12,353 nt of DNA from Actinomycetes bacterium (GCA_023405705.1 JAEXXR010000288.1:1-12353); one strand, 5' to 3'. Positions 1-6,220 are shown, counted from the stretch's first letter. The notes: generated by a model from the sequence alone, not told the origin. Translations and numbers: made by a program.

Positions 1-472
1 GGCCAAGAAGAAGGTCGCCCCCGGCGACGTCGCGACGAACCGCCAGGCGCGGTTCCGCTTCAACCTGCTCGACACCTTCGAGGCCGGCATGGTCCTGACC
101 GGCACCGAGGTCAAGTCGCTGCGCGAGGGCGGGGCGCAGATGAAGGACGCCTACGCGGTCGTCAGAGGCGGCGAGGTGTGGCTCGTCAACATGCACATCC
201 CGCCGTACGCCTCCGCCTACCGTGACAACCACCTCCCCGAGCGCGACCGCAAGCTGCTGCTGCACAGACGCGAGATCGAGCGGCTCGTCGGCAAGACGAG
301 GGAGAGAGGCCTCACGCTCGTGCCGACGCGGATCTACTTCAGAGGCCCGCGTGCGAAGTGCGAGCTGGCGCTGGCGCAGGGCAAGGACCAGTTCGACAAG
401 CGCGAGACGATCAAGGCGCGCGAGCAGGACCGCGAGATGCGCCGAGCAGTGCGCGACGCCGAGCGGTACTAG
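1..472 (+). CDS. smpB: SsrA-binding protein SmpB (5' end cut at the start codon)
   Basis: SmpB binds tmRNA and brings it to stalled ribosomes for trans-translation. The frame is open from base 2 and reads AKKKVAPGDVATNRQARFRF, followed by the family signature TFEAGMVLTGTEVKSLREG and then LKDAYA-like, NMHIPPY and LTLVPTRIYF segments. It ends with the basic tail KRETIKAREQDREMRRAVRD, which in this family enters the decoding centre. Base 1 (g) is probably the last base of an ATG, so the protein would be 157 residues, the usual length. An internal ATG at 89 lies inside the conserved core and cannot be the real start. The tmRNA partner gene lies 3.3 kb downstream on the same strand. Four arginines use AGA (164, 266, 305, 341), unusual at this G+C. 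Identification is firm. Confidence 0.97.
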   Translation, partial: AKKKVAPGDVATNRQARFRFNLLDTFEAGMVLTGTEVKSLREGGAQMKDAYAVVRGGEVWLVNMHIPPYASAYRDNHLPERDRKLLLHRREIERLVGKTRERGLTLVPTRIYFRGPRAKCELALAQGKDQFDKRETIKAREQDREMRRAVRDAERY

Positions 473-586
473 CTCAGCGGCACGCCTCGCCGCGCCTGGC
501 TTTGTCCTCGGTCGCTCATGGGCTGGCGCCCACCGCGCTCCCTGCGTCCGCGCCAGGCACGACGATCCGCACCGCTGAGGGCGGTG
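473..586. repeat. Convergent intergenic region with nested inverted repeats
   Basis: This spacer separates the convergent smpB and marR genes. An outer inverted repeat, CTCAGCGG at 473-480 and CCGCTGAG at 572-579, encloses an inner one, GCCTGGC at 494-500 and GCCAGGC at 552-558. The spacers between outer and inner arms are 13 nt on both sides. A small hairpin, TGGGC-TGGC-GCCCA, sits at 519-532. There is no clear T-run, so the region may act as a bidirectional terminator of unusual form. No open frame here looks real. Confidence 0.4.
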
Positions 587-1015
587 TCAATCGTTGAGCA
601 GCTCTGAGAGCAGCTGCCGTTGCGTCGGGCGCGCGGCTTCGTAGCGCTCGCGGCCGGCGGGGGTGAGGCAGGCGAAGATGCCGCGGCGGTCGTCGCTGCA
701 CATCGAGCGGGTGACGAGGCCGTCGGCCTCGAGGCGGCCGATCAGCCGCGACAGCGCGCTCTGGCTCAGGTGGACGGTGTCCGCCAGCGCCTGCATGCGG
801 TTCTGCTCCCGGTCGCAGCCGGCCAGCCGCTCCAGCACCTCGAACTCGCTGACGCCGAGCTGGTGGCGCTCCTGCAGGACCTTCTCCAGCGCGCCCGTCG
901 TGCGGGCGTGGCAGTCGAGCAGCTCGCGCCAGCGGAGGACGAGCGCGTCGTCGTCGCGAGCGCCTGCGCAGGCCTCGGTCGGTGCCGAGGCGTCCACGGG
1001 ACGGCTGGGGGGCAT
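587..1015 (-). CDS. MarR family transcriptional regulator
   Basis: A 142-residue winged-helix repressor of the MarR family, likely controlling the divergent efflux gene and itself. The N-terminal dimerisation helix (about 22-60) is followed by the DNA-binding core MQALADTVHLSQSALSRLIG (74-93) with recognition helix SQSALSRLIGRLEADGLV, then a wing SDDRRGIFACLTPAGRERYE (107-126) carrying the D-x-R type motif of the family, and a C-terminal dimerisation helix. I chose ATG at 1015 because a TACAAT box lies 9 nt upstream; the frame is open further upstream but would run into the control region. It has five cysteines, two of them (C106, C116) flanking the wing, so a thiol-sensing role is possible. 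The ligand is unknown. Confidence 0.9.
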   Translation of the reverse strand: MPPSRPVDASAPTEACAGARDDDALVLRWRELLDCHARTTGALEKVLQERHQLGVSEFEVLERLAGCDREQNRMQALADTVHLSQSALSRLIGRLEADGLVTRSMCSDDRRGIFACLTPAGRERYEAARPTQRQLLSELLND

Positions 1016-1024
1016 GACGGCGCG

Positions 1025-1054
1025 ATTGTACCAAACACACGCAATATTTGTCCT
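1025..1054 (-). promoter_or_regulatory. Candidate promoter of marR
   Basis: On the minus strand, AGGACA (1049-1054) and TACAAT (1025-1030) are separated by 18 bp. The expected transcription start would be about 1018, only a few bases before the ATG at 1015, and no Shine-Dalgarno is present, so a leaderless or nearly leaderless mRNA is likely. The -35-like box lies inside the inverted repeat at 1048-1061, consistent with autorepression. Confidence 0.45.
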
Positions 1055-1081
1055 AACACAATTTTCATCTGCAATCTTTGC
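1041..1081. promoter_or_regulatory. Candidate MarR operator region
   Basis: Within the 89-bp AT-rich gap between marR and the MFS gene, GCAATATTTG (1041-1050) recurs as GCAATCTTTG (1071-1080), exactly 30 bp apart, about three helical turns. Each copy is nearly self-palindromic (GCAA-TNT-TTGC; the second copy is perfect through 1081). Between them lies TTGT-CCTAAC-ACAA (1048-1061). Binding by the MarR protein is inferred from position. Confidence 0.45.
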
Positions 1082-1090
1082 ACGCGCATG

Positions 1091-1096
1091 TATTCT
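1091..1096 (+). promoter_or_regulatory. Candidate -10 box of the MFS gene
   Basis: TATTCT lies 8 nt before the ATG at 1105, so a transcript from it would be leaderless or nearly so. There is no purine-rich ribosome binding site in front of the ATG. No convincing -35 box is seen at 17 bp. The same hexamer in the same position precedes the nitrilase-fold gene at 6207. Confidence 0.35.
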
Positions 1097-1104
1097 CCTC
1101 CGCC

Positions 1105-2577
1105 ATGACCGCACTCTCCTCTCCACCGTCGCCCTCCACGCGGGCAGACGCGGTCCCCGGCGCAGAGCGCTGGGACGCACGCCTGTGGGGCGCCCTCCTC
1201 GTGCTCTGCGGAGCGCTCTTCCTCGACGGGCTCGACGTCTCGATGGTCGGCGTCGCGCTGCCGTCGATCGGCGCCGACCTCGGCCTCACCACCAGCGACC
1301 TGCAGTGGGTCGTCTCGGGCTACGTGCTCGGCTACGGCGGCCTGCTGCTGCTCGGCGGGCGCACCGCCGACATCCTCGGCCGCCGCTCCGTCTTCCTCGC
1401 CGCCGTCGCCGTCTTCGCCGTCGCCTCCGTGCTCGGCGGGATCGCGAACGACGGGGCCGTCCTGATCGCCACCCGCTTCATCAAGGGCGTCAGCGCCGCC
1501 TTCACCGTCCCCGCCGGCCTCTCGATCGTGACGACGACCTTCAGAGAGGGTCCCGTCCGCAACAGAGCACTCGCGATCTACGCCGCCTGCGGCGCGACCG
1601 GCTTCTCCGCCGGCCTGATCTTCGGCGGCCTGCTGACCGAGATCGGCTGGCGCTGGACCTTCCTCGTGCCGGCGCCGATCGCGCTGCTCGTCCTGCTCGC
1701 CGGCATCCGCCTGATCCCGCGCGACAGGGTCGACCCGGCCGAGCGCCAGAGCTTCGACGTCGGCGGCGCCGTCTCGATCTCGGCCGCGATGCTCGTGCTC
1801 GTCCAGACCGTCGTGACCGCTCCCGACCACGGCTGGGGCGCGCCCCGGACGCTGATCGGCTTCGCGATCGCCGCGATCCTGCTGGCGACCTTCATCACGC
1901 TGGAGCGACGCGTCAGGCATCCGCTCGTGCGGCTGGGGATCTTCCGCTCCGGCTCGCTCGTGCGGGCCAACGTCGGCGCCGTCGCCGTCTTCGGCAGCTA
2001 CGTCTCGTTCCAGTTCATCGCGACCCTCTACCTGCAGTCGCTGCTCGGGTGGAGCGCGCTGGAGACGGCGCTCGCCTTCCTGCCGGCCGGCCTGCTCGTC
2101 GCGACCGTCGCGCCGCGGATCGGCAAGGTCGCCGACCGCGTCGGGACGGCGCCGATCCTCGTCGGCGGCTTCGTCGCCTTCGCGGTCGGCTACCTGCTGT
2201 TCCTGCGGATCGACGAATCGCCGTCGTACGTGACGACGATCCTGCCGACGATGCTGCTGCTCGGCGTCGGCTTCGCGCTCTGCTTCCCGGCGCTCAACAT
2301 GCAGGCGACGGCCGGGATCGAGGACCACGAGCAGGGGCTCGCCTCCGGGCTCGTGAACACCTCGTTCCAGGTCGGCGGCGCCGTCGTGCTCGCGATCACG
2401 ACCGCCGTCGTCGCCTCGCAGGCCGGCGCCTCGACCGACCCGCAGACCCTCATCTCGGCCTACCGGCCGGCGCTCGGCGTGATCGCCGCGCTGTCGGCGA
2501 TCGGCCTGATCGTCGCGCTCTCGGGCGTGCTCGTGCGCGAACGGCACTCGGCCGCCGTCAGCACGATCGACGCCTGA
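1105..2577 (+). CDS. MFS drug efflux transporter, DHA2 (EmrB/QacA-like) type
   Basis: A 490-residue inner-membrane transporter, probably a proton-coupled exporter of small toxic molecules. About 14 hydrophobic segments can be counted, as in the DHA2 (14-TMS) group. Motif A appears as LGGRTADILGRR (about 83-94) between TMS 2 and 3, and the antiporter motif C region as GFSAGLIFGGLLTEIGWRW (about 166-184) in TMS 5. TMS 1 carries LDGLDVSMVGVALPSI, the D1-type motif of drug exporters. The ATG at 1105 is preferred over a TTG at 1078, which would add nine poorly hydrophobic residues and sit inside the putative operator. It is transcribed divergently from marR, the standard arrangement for a MarR-repressed pump. 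Substrate is not deducible. Confidence 0.92.
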   Translation: MTALSSPPSPSTRADAVPGAERWDARLWGALLVLCGALFLDGLDVSMVGVALPSIGADLGLTTSDLQWVVSGYVLGYGGLLLLGGRTADILGRRSVFLAAVAVFAVASVLGGIANDGAVLIATRFIKGVSAAFTVPAGLSIVTTTFREGPVRNRALAIYAACGATGFSAGLIFGGLLTEIGWRWTFLVPAPIALLVLLAGIRLIPRDRVDPAERQSFDVGGAVSISAAMLVLVQTVVTAPDHGWGAPRTLIGFAIAAILLATFITLERRVRHPLVRLGIFRSGSLVRANVGAVAVFGSYVSFQFIATLYLQSLLGWSALETALAFLPAGLLVATVAPRIGKVADRVGTAPILVGGFVAFAVGYLLFLRIDESPSYVTTILPTMLLLGVGFALCFPALNMQATAGIEDHEQGLASGLVNTSFQVGGAVVLAITTAVVASQAGASTDPQTLISAYRPALGVIAALSAIGLIVALSGVLVRERHSAAVSTIDA

Positions 2578-2595
2578 TCGCGACCGCTCCGCCCC

Positions 2596-2624
2596 GTCGT
2601 GCCGCAAACCCCGCCCGGCACGAC
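2596..2624. terminator. Candidate bidirectional terminator hairpin
   Basis: GTCGTGCCG (2596-2604) and CGGCACGAC (2616-2624) form a perfect 9-bp stem with an 11-nt loop. It lies in the 69-bp gap between the convergent MFS and M50 genes, so it can serve both. There is no T-run after it. Confidence 0.55.
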
Positions 2625-2646
2625 CGCGGCCGGCGCCCCATCCCGC

Positions 2647-3597
2647 CTAGACCTCGTCGAAGGTCCGCTCGAGGTGCGTCGCGTCCATCCCGACGACGAG
2701 CGCGACGATCAGCCCGACGTAGACGACGACCACCAGCACGCGGTGGAGCGGCTTGACTCTGTAGTAGCTGGCGGCCTGCTCGCCGCCCGCTCTCAGCGCC
2801 TTCCAGCGGCGCCACGTCTCGAACGCGGCGAACAGCGCGATGAGGATGATGATCGGGTTGGGGAAGGCGAAGGCGACGCCGACCATCGCGCCGAGGCCGA
2901 CGAACCACATCCACGGCGACATCGCGGCCATCGCGCGGCCGCCGTCGAGCGGCACGACCGGCAGCAGGTTGAAGAGGTTGAGGAAGAAGCCGGTGAAGGC
3001 CAGCGCCTGCCAGAAGTCGTCGCCGGTGATCAGCCAGACGGGGATCAGCGCCGCCGCGCCGAGCGAGCCGAGGATCGGCCCGGCCAGGCCGACGCGCGCC
3101 TCCGCCGTCGCGTCGTCGCCGAGCGACTTCGCGGAGACGACCGCGCCGAGGAAGGGGATGAACATCGGCGCGCTCGCCTCGATCCCCTCGCGCCGCAGCT
3201 GGATCACGTGCCCGAGCTCGTGGACGAGCAGCAGCAGCACGAAGCCGAGCGCGAACTTCCAGCCCCAGATGAGGCTGTAGGCCGCGACCGAGACGAGCAT
3301 CGAGCCCGAGGTCGTCAGCAGCTTCAGCTTCGGCAGCGCCAGCAGCAGGCCCTTGAGCGGGCCGAGCAGTCTGACGAGCAGCGCGCCGCCGACCAGCAGC
3401 GGGCCGAACAGGCGGCGCAGCCTCGACTGCGGTCGCTGCGGCTGGTGGCCGCCCCAGCCGCCGTCGTGCCCGCCGGCCGGGGTCTGTTCGCCCCACGGCT
3501 GCCGCGCGCCCGCGTGCGCGGGCTCGCCCCAGGTCGGCTCCGGCTGGGAGGCCGGCGTGGGGGAGGCGGGCGGCAGCCACCTGGCGCGATCGTCCAT
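2647..3597 (-). CDS. Site-2 protease family (M50) membrane metalloprotease
   Basis: A 316-residue polytopic membrane protein of the S2P/M50 family, zinc proteases that cut within membranes. The zinc site HELGH is at 126-130 in a hydrophobic helix (LGFVLLLLVHELGHVIQLRR), and the second conserved block NLFNLLPVVPLDGGRA (207-222) supplies the third zinc ligand, Asp218. Other hydrophobic stretches lie near 62-92, 98-122, 168-190, 228-258 and 285-304. Residues 1-60 are a Pro/Gly/Trp-rich, probably disordered cytoplasmic extension with three WG-centred repeats. No PDZ or CBS domain is visible. ATG 3597 is supported by a CACAAT box 6 nt upstream. The substrate is unknown; neighbours give no clue. 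Homologues are often annotated simply as site-2 protease family protein. Confidence 0.92.
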   Translation of the reverse strand: MDDRARWLPPASPTPASQPEPTWGEPAHAGARQPWGEQTPAGGHDGGWGGHQPQRPQSRLRRLFGPLLVGGALLVRLLGPLKGLLLALPKLKLLTTSGSMLVSVAAYSLIWGWKFALGFVLLLLVHELGHVIQLRREGIEASAPMFIPFLGAVVSAKSLGDDATAEARVGLAGPILGSLGAAALIPVWLITGDDFWQALAFTGFFLNLFNLLPVVPLDGGRAMAAMSPWMWFVGLGAMVGVAFAFPNPIIILIALFAAFETWRRWKALRAGGEQAASYYRVKPLHRVLVVVVYVGLIVALVVGMDATHLERTFDEV

Positions 3598-3603
3598 CGC
3601 TCG

Positions 3604-3609
3604 ATTGTG
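3604..3609 (-). promoter_or_regulatory. Candidate -10 box of the M50 gene
   Basis: CACAAT on the minus strand ends 6 nt before the ATG at 3597, placing the expected transcription start at the A of ATG. There is no Shine-Dalgarno and no recognisable -35 box. Confidence 0.35.
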
Positions 3610-3705
3610 GCAGGGGACCGCACTGGGCCGGCGCCGCGCGCGGAGCCGCGCGGACAGTCCGGCGCCCCGCGATCCTTCGCCCCTCGCTCGCCGGCGCGAT
3701 CAGGC

Positions 3706-3711
3706 TAGACT
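3706..3711 (+). promoter_or_regulatory. Possible -10 box of ssrA
   Basis: TAGACT lies 19 bp before the mature tmRNA 5' end. It would start transcription near 3718 and leave a short leader for RNase P to remove. No matching -35 box is seen, so this is weak. Confidence 0.25.
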
Positions 3712-3730
3712 GGAGGAGCTGTACATCCCA

Positions 3731-4093
3731 GGGGACGACAGGCTTCGACGTGGTCGGTTCGCTGGGATGGTTGCGAGTCGAGGTTCCGGTTGGCCTCGTT
3801 AAACCACCGGAAAAACCATACGTGCGGACTCTCACGAGTACGCCCTCGCCGCCTAGCACTAGCTAGAGCCGTGAGGTTTCGGCCCCCGCCAGCCTGCCGC
3901 GGGGATCGCCGGAATCAGAAGCAGGCTCACCCGGGGAGGTACGCCTCTGCCGAACCGGGGACAACTTCAGGAGGCTGGTCCCCCGCAACCCGGCCGGCGA
4001 GGCGAGCGGGGGACGAGATCAGAGCGCCGGATACGCTCGTAGACGCCATCCCTTGCGCGACTGCGGACCCGGGTTCAATTCCCGGCGTCTCCA
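3731..4093 (+). ncRNA. ssrA: tmRNA (transfer-messenger RNA)
   Basis: tmRNA rescues stalled ribosomes by acting as alanyl-tRNA and then as a short message for a degradation tag. The 5' end GGGGACGACAGGCTTCGACG pairs with the 3' end CGTCTCC (4086-4092) to give a 7-bp acceptor stem with the G3-U wobble read by alanyl-tRNA synthetase; A4093 is the discriminator. CCA is not encoded (CTG follows). The T arm is CCGGG-TTCAATT-CCCGG (4069-4085). PK1 is clear: stem CGAGG/CCTCG (3779-3783, 3794-3798) with loop TTCCGGT (3784-3790) pairing to ACCGGAA (3806-3812). The tag frame starts at GCG 3824 and reads ADSHEYALAA, ending at TAG 3854-3856, with a second in-frame TAG at 3860. Its protein partner smpB is at the left edge. 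Confidence 0.97.
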
Positions 4094-4100
4094 CTGCACG

Positions 4101-4136
4101 ACGAGGCCCCCGCTCCCGCCGGAGCGGGGGCCTCGT
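4101..4136 (+). terminator. Strong terminator of ssrA
   Basis: A 16-bp perfect stem (4101-4116 with 4121-4136) closes on the 4-nt loop CGCC, then TTCGT follows. It starts 8 nt after the tmRNA 3' end. The stem is almost all G-C, so it can terminate without a long T-run. Confidence 0.9.
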
Positions 4137-4165
4137 TCGTCTCGGCGCCCGGCGCTCGGCGCTGT

Positions 4166-4200
4166 GCCGGCGGGAGTCCCGGCGACCGCGCGATGCGGTC
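4166..4200 (-). terminator. Possible terminator of the winged-helix gene
   Basis: Two hairpins stand back to back: GACCGC/GCGGTC (4184-4189, 4195-4200; 5-nt loop), overlapping the stop codon at 4199-4201, and GCCGG/CCGGC (4166-4170, 4179-4183; 8-nt loop). With the ssrA terminator just beyond, this closes the convergent junction. Confidence 0.4.
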
Positions 4201-4759
4201 AGGCGGCGGCCGCCGCGGTCGGCGCCGTCGTGCGCAGCTGGTAAGCGCTCGCGCGGCCGTCGCCGCTGGCGTCGGGCGCGGCCTCGATGCGCTGCTCCTC
4301 CTGGAGGTGCTTGAGGCAGCGCGAGATCTGGGAAGGACCGGAGTCGAGCTGCTTGGCGAGCTCGCTCGGGCGCATCGCGCCGTGGGCGGCGAGCGCCTGG
4401 AGGATGCGGTCGCGCAGCACCGTCCGTGCGGTGGCGCGTCTCTCCGCCGCGTCGTGCATCAGCGCGCTCGTGAGCCCGCTGTCGAGCGTGAGGCCGAATC
4501 GGTGGAGCGCGCTCGCGACCATCTCGGCTCGTCTGCCGCTGTTGGCTTGGACGCGTCGGCGCAGTCGTGCCAGATCGCCGCGCAGCTCCGAGATCTCGCC
4601 GGGGTGGCGGCCGGAGACGACGCTTCCCGTCCGCTCGGCGAGCGCGTCGAGCACGTCGTTGATCGCCGCCTCGTGCTCCGCGTCGAGCGCGCGTTCGACC
4701 AATGCGGCGAACGCTTGGAATGACAGTGCGCTGATGTCGATCCTGCTGGTGACGCTCAT
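4199..4759 (-). CDS. Winged-helix DNA-binding protein, family unassigned
   Basis: A 186-residue soluble protein that I do not recognise as a named family. The N-terminal two thirds (about 10-112) is Ala/Leu/Arg-rich and helical, with ISELRGDLARLRRRVQANSG (56-75) looking like a short coiled coil or dimerisation helix. Residues 113-175 form a MarR/ArsR-like winged helix: LRDRILQALAAHGAMRPSEL, then LAKQLDSGPSQISRCLKHLQ (helix-turn-helix with recognition helix SQISRCLKHLQ), then a wing ending in GDGRASAYQL. It ends in a short Ala-rich tail. The ATG at 4759 directly follows a promoter with TTGACA and two inverted repeats, implying autoregulation. It lies 98 bp downstream of the nitrilase-fold gene on the same strand, but with its own promoter. 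It may be the regulator of that gene or an epigenetic switch; this is inference. Confidence 0.8.
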   Translation of the reverse strand: MSVTSRIDISALSFQAFAALVERALDAEHEAAINDVLDALAERTGSVVSGRHPGEISELRGDLARLRRRVQANSGRRAEMVASALHRFGLTLDSGLTSALMHDAAERRATARTVLRDRILQALAAHGAMRPSELAKQLDSGPSQISRCLKHLQEEQRIEAAPDASGDGRASAYQLRTTAPTAAAAA

Positions 4760-4765
4760 GTTCGC

Positions 4766-4794
4766 AAGCTACCCATGTGTAATAGACATGTCAA
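4766..4794 (-). promoter_or_regulatory. Promoter of the winged-helix gene
   Basis: On the minus strand a perfect -35 box TTGACA (4789-4794) is followed by a 17-bp spacer and TAGCTT (4766-4771). Six bases later comes the ATG at 4759, so the predicted transcription start coincides with the start codon. The TTGACA match and spacing make this the best promoter in the window. Confidence 0.6.
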
Positions 4795-4804
4795 TAACAT
4801 TGAC
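4774..4804. promoter_or_regulatory. Two adjoining inverted repeats (candidate operators)
   Basis: CATGT-GTAATAG-ACATG (4774-4790) fills the promoter spacer, and GTCAAT-AAC-ATTGAC (4790-4804) covers the -35 box; they share base 4790. The layout fits steric autorepression by the winged-helix protein encoded next to it, which is inferred. Confidence 0.5.
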
Positions 4805-4857
4805 GCATTCTGACAGGAATCTCCCAGGGCGTTTCTGAGAGCTCCTGAGGTAAGCGT

Positions 4858-6207
4858 TCAAGCACCAGTCAGATCGGTGTTGAAGAGCGAGAGGCCGGGG
4901 GCGCCGAGGGTCGCGCCCGCAGGCGGGTTCGTGCGCGTCTCGGCTCCTTCGACCGGTTGGCCGAGCACCGCCGCCGGCTGCCAGGGACCGCGCGCGCCGT
5001 TCCACCGCAGCGGGCCGTTGGCGACGACGGAGAGCGCCTGGCTGCGCTGGACCCGCGTGTGCGTACTGGCCACGAACGGGTGCGTCTTCTCCGACATCGC
5101 CGGGACGCAGATCACGTTCGCTGCCAGCCGGTCGAGGGCGGTGGCGAGCGTGGCGTCGAGGAAGTCGCGGCAGATCGCGAAGGCGAGCCGGAACTCGCGC
5201 GCGTGGTAGATCGTCAGTCTCCCGGGCCGTTTGAACGCGATCCCCTCCTTCGAGGGCGGCCGCGGGGAGAGCTCGTCGGTGAACGGCACGAGCTTCGCGT
5301 GCAGCAGATCCTCGCGCACGTCCGGGAGCAGTCCGCGCGTCTCGTTCTCGTCGCTGCCGTTCGTCGTGACGTGGCAGCTGTCGGCGACCACGAGGGCGCC
5401 TCGCTCCGCCTTGGCGAGTCTGGCCCGGATCGCGTCGACGATCGCCGGAGTGGTCGACAGCTCGGGCAGCACCACGATCCGCGCTCCCTGCTCGAGCGCG
5501 GCGTCGACCAGCGCGAGCACGTGCCTGCGCTGGCGCATCAGGTCGCGCGGCCGGACCGGGAAGATCAGCTGCGGTCCCTTCTCCGGCAGGTCGAACTCGC
5601 CGAGGTCCGCGTTGGGATGCAGCGTCGCGACCGTCGTGAGATTGCGCACGATCGGATCGAGCTCCCGGTCGAAGCGAAAGTCGACCCAGACGTCGAAGTC
5701 GTCGCGCTCGCGAACCCGCACGTGCGGCAGCTCGTCGATCCGCGGCGGCGACAGCGACGACGGGCGGGACGAGCGGCCGACGCCGTCGCGCATCGCCCAT
5801 GGCGGATCGGCGGTGGGGTGGAGCTGCCCCGGCTCGAGCCGGTGCACGCACCCGCCGTTCGCGCACAGCTCGTCGCGCCACGAGCTGGCGAACGTGAGCG
5901 AGGAGACGACGTCGATGCCCCACGCGACCGCGTGGACGGCGTCGAGGTCATCCCCGTCGGCGGTCCAGGCGCGGATGCGCCGGCGGTCGACATCGGTCAA
6001 CGCGCCGTCGCCGTCGAGCTGCGGCGGCGCCTCGAAGTGGCGCTCGGTCGCTTCGACGAGCGCCGTCCAGGCCTGGTACCCGGCGCCGTCCGAGCGCCAC
6101 GCCGGGTGCTCGGGGCGGTGCGAGCGCCAGCGCTCGAGCAGCACGACGACCGCTGCCCAGTGGGTGCGCGCGTCTCCCAGCCGGCGCAGGAACTCCTCCC
6201 TCGACAT
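4858..6207 (-). CDS. Carbon-nitrogen hydrolase (nitrilase-fold) protein with unknown N-terminal domain
   Basis: 449 residues. The C-terminal part (about 180-449) is a nitrilase-superfamily amidohydrolase-like domain. It shows the Glu of RIVVLPELS (E249), the Lys of LLHAKLVPFTDE (K305) and the nucleophile Cys of LAFAICRDFLD (C346), followed by NVICVPAMS and VANGP strands, so the Glu-Lys-Cys triad is complete and it should hydrolyse or condense an amide or nitrile. Residues 1-175 match nothing I know; they are Trp/Arg/Asp-rich with CANGGC (115-120). Typical stand-alone nitrilases are 260-350 residues, so the N-terminal half is an addition. ATG 6207 is chosen because TATTCT lies 7 nt upstream; a longer reading would enter the kinase gene. 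Nitrilase domains also occur in some defence proteins (DRT1/UG1 reverse transcriptases), but no reverse transcriptase is present here. Confidence 0.82.
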   Translation of the reverse strand: MSREEFLRRLGDARTHWAAVVVLLERWRSHRPEHPAWRSDGAGYQAWTALVEATERHFEAPPQLDGDGALTDVDRRRIRAWTADGDDLDAVHAVAWGIDVVSSLTFASSWRDELCANGGCVHRLEPGQLHPTADPPWAMRDGVGRSSRPSSLSPPRIDELPHVRVRERDDFDVWVDFRFDRELDPIVRNLTTVATLHPNADLGEFDLPEKGPQLIFPVRPRDLMRQRRHVLALVDAALEQGARIVVLPELSTTPAIVDAIRARLAKAERGALVVADSCHVTTNGSDENETRGLLPDVREDLLHAKLVPFTDELSPRPPSKEGIAFKRPGRLTIYHAREFRLAFAICRDFLDATLATALDRLAANVICVPAMSEKTHPFVASTHTRVQRSQALSVVANGPLRWNGARGPWQPAAVLGQPVEGAETRTNPPAGATLGAPGLSLFNTDLTGA

Positions 6208-6214
6208 CGCGGCA

Positions 6215-6220
6215 AGAATA
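6215..6220 (-). promoter_or_regulatory. Candidate -10 box of the nitrilase-fold gene
   Basis: TATTCT on the minus strand ends 7 nt before ATG 6207, again a leaderless layout with no Shine-Dalgarno. No -35 box is evident. It suggests the gene is not simply the last member of the operon upstream. Confidence 0.35.

Noticed and set aside
663..2756. Long rightward frame of 697 codons over marR and the MFS gene
   Set aside because: It is Arg/Pro/Ala-rich with no family motif and overlaps well supported genes; a by-product of high G+C.
4069..4093. Integration site at the ssrA 3' end
   Set aside because: I looked for a second copy of the T-arm/acceptor sequence downstream and saw none, and no integrase is in the window; island insertion here remains unsupported.
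3790..4314. Open frames across the tmRNA
   Set aside because: They are incidental frames in an RNA gene; the structured RNA explains the sequence.
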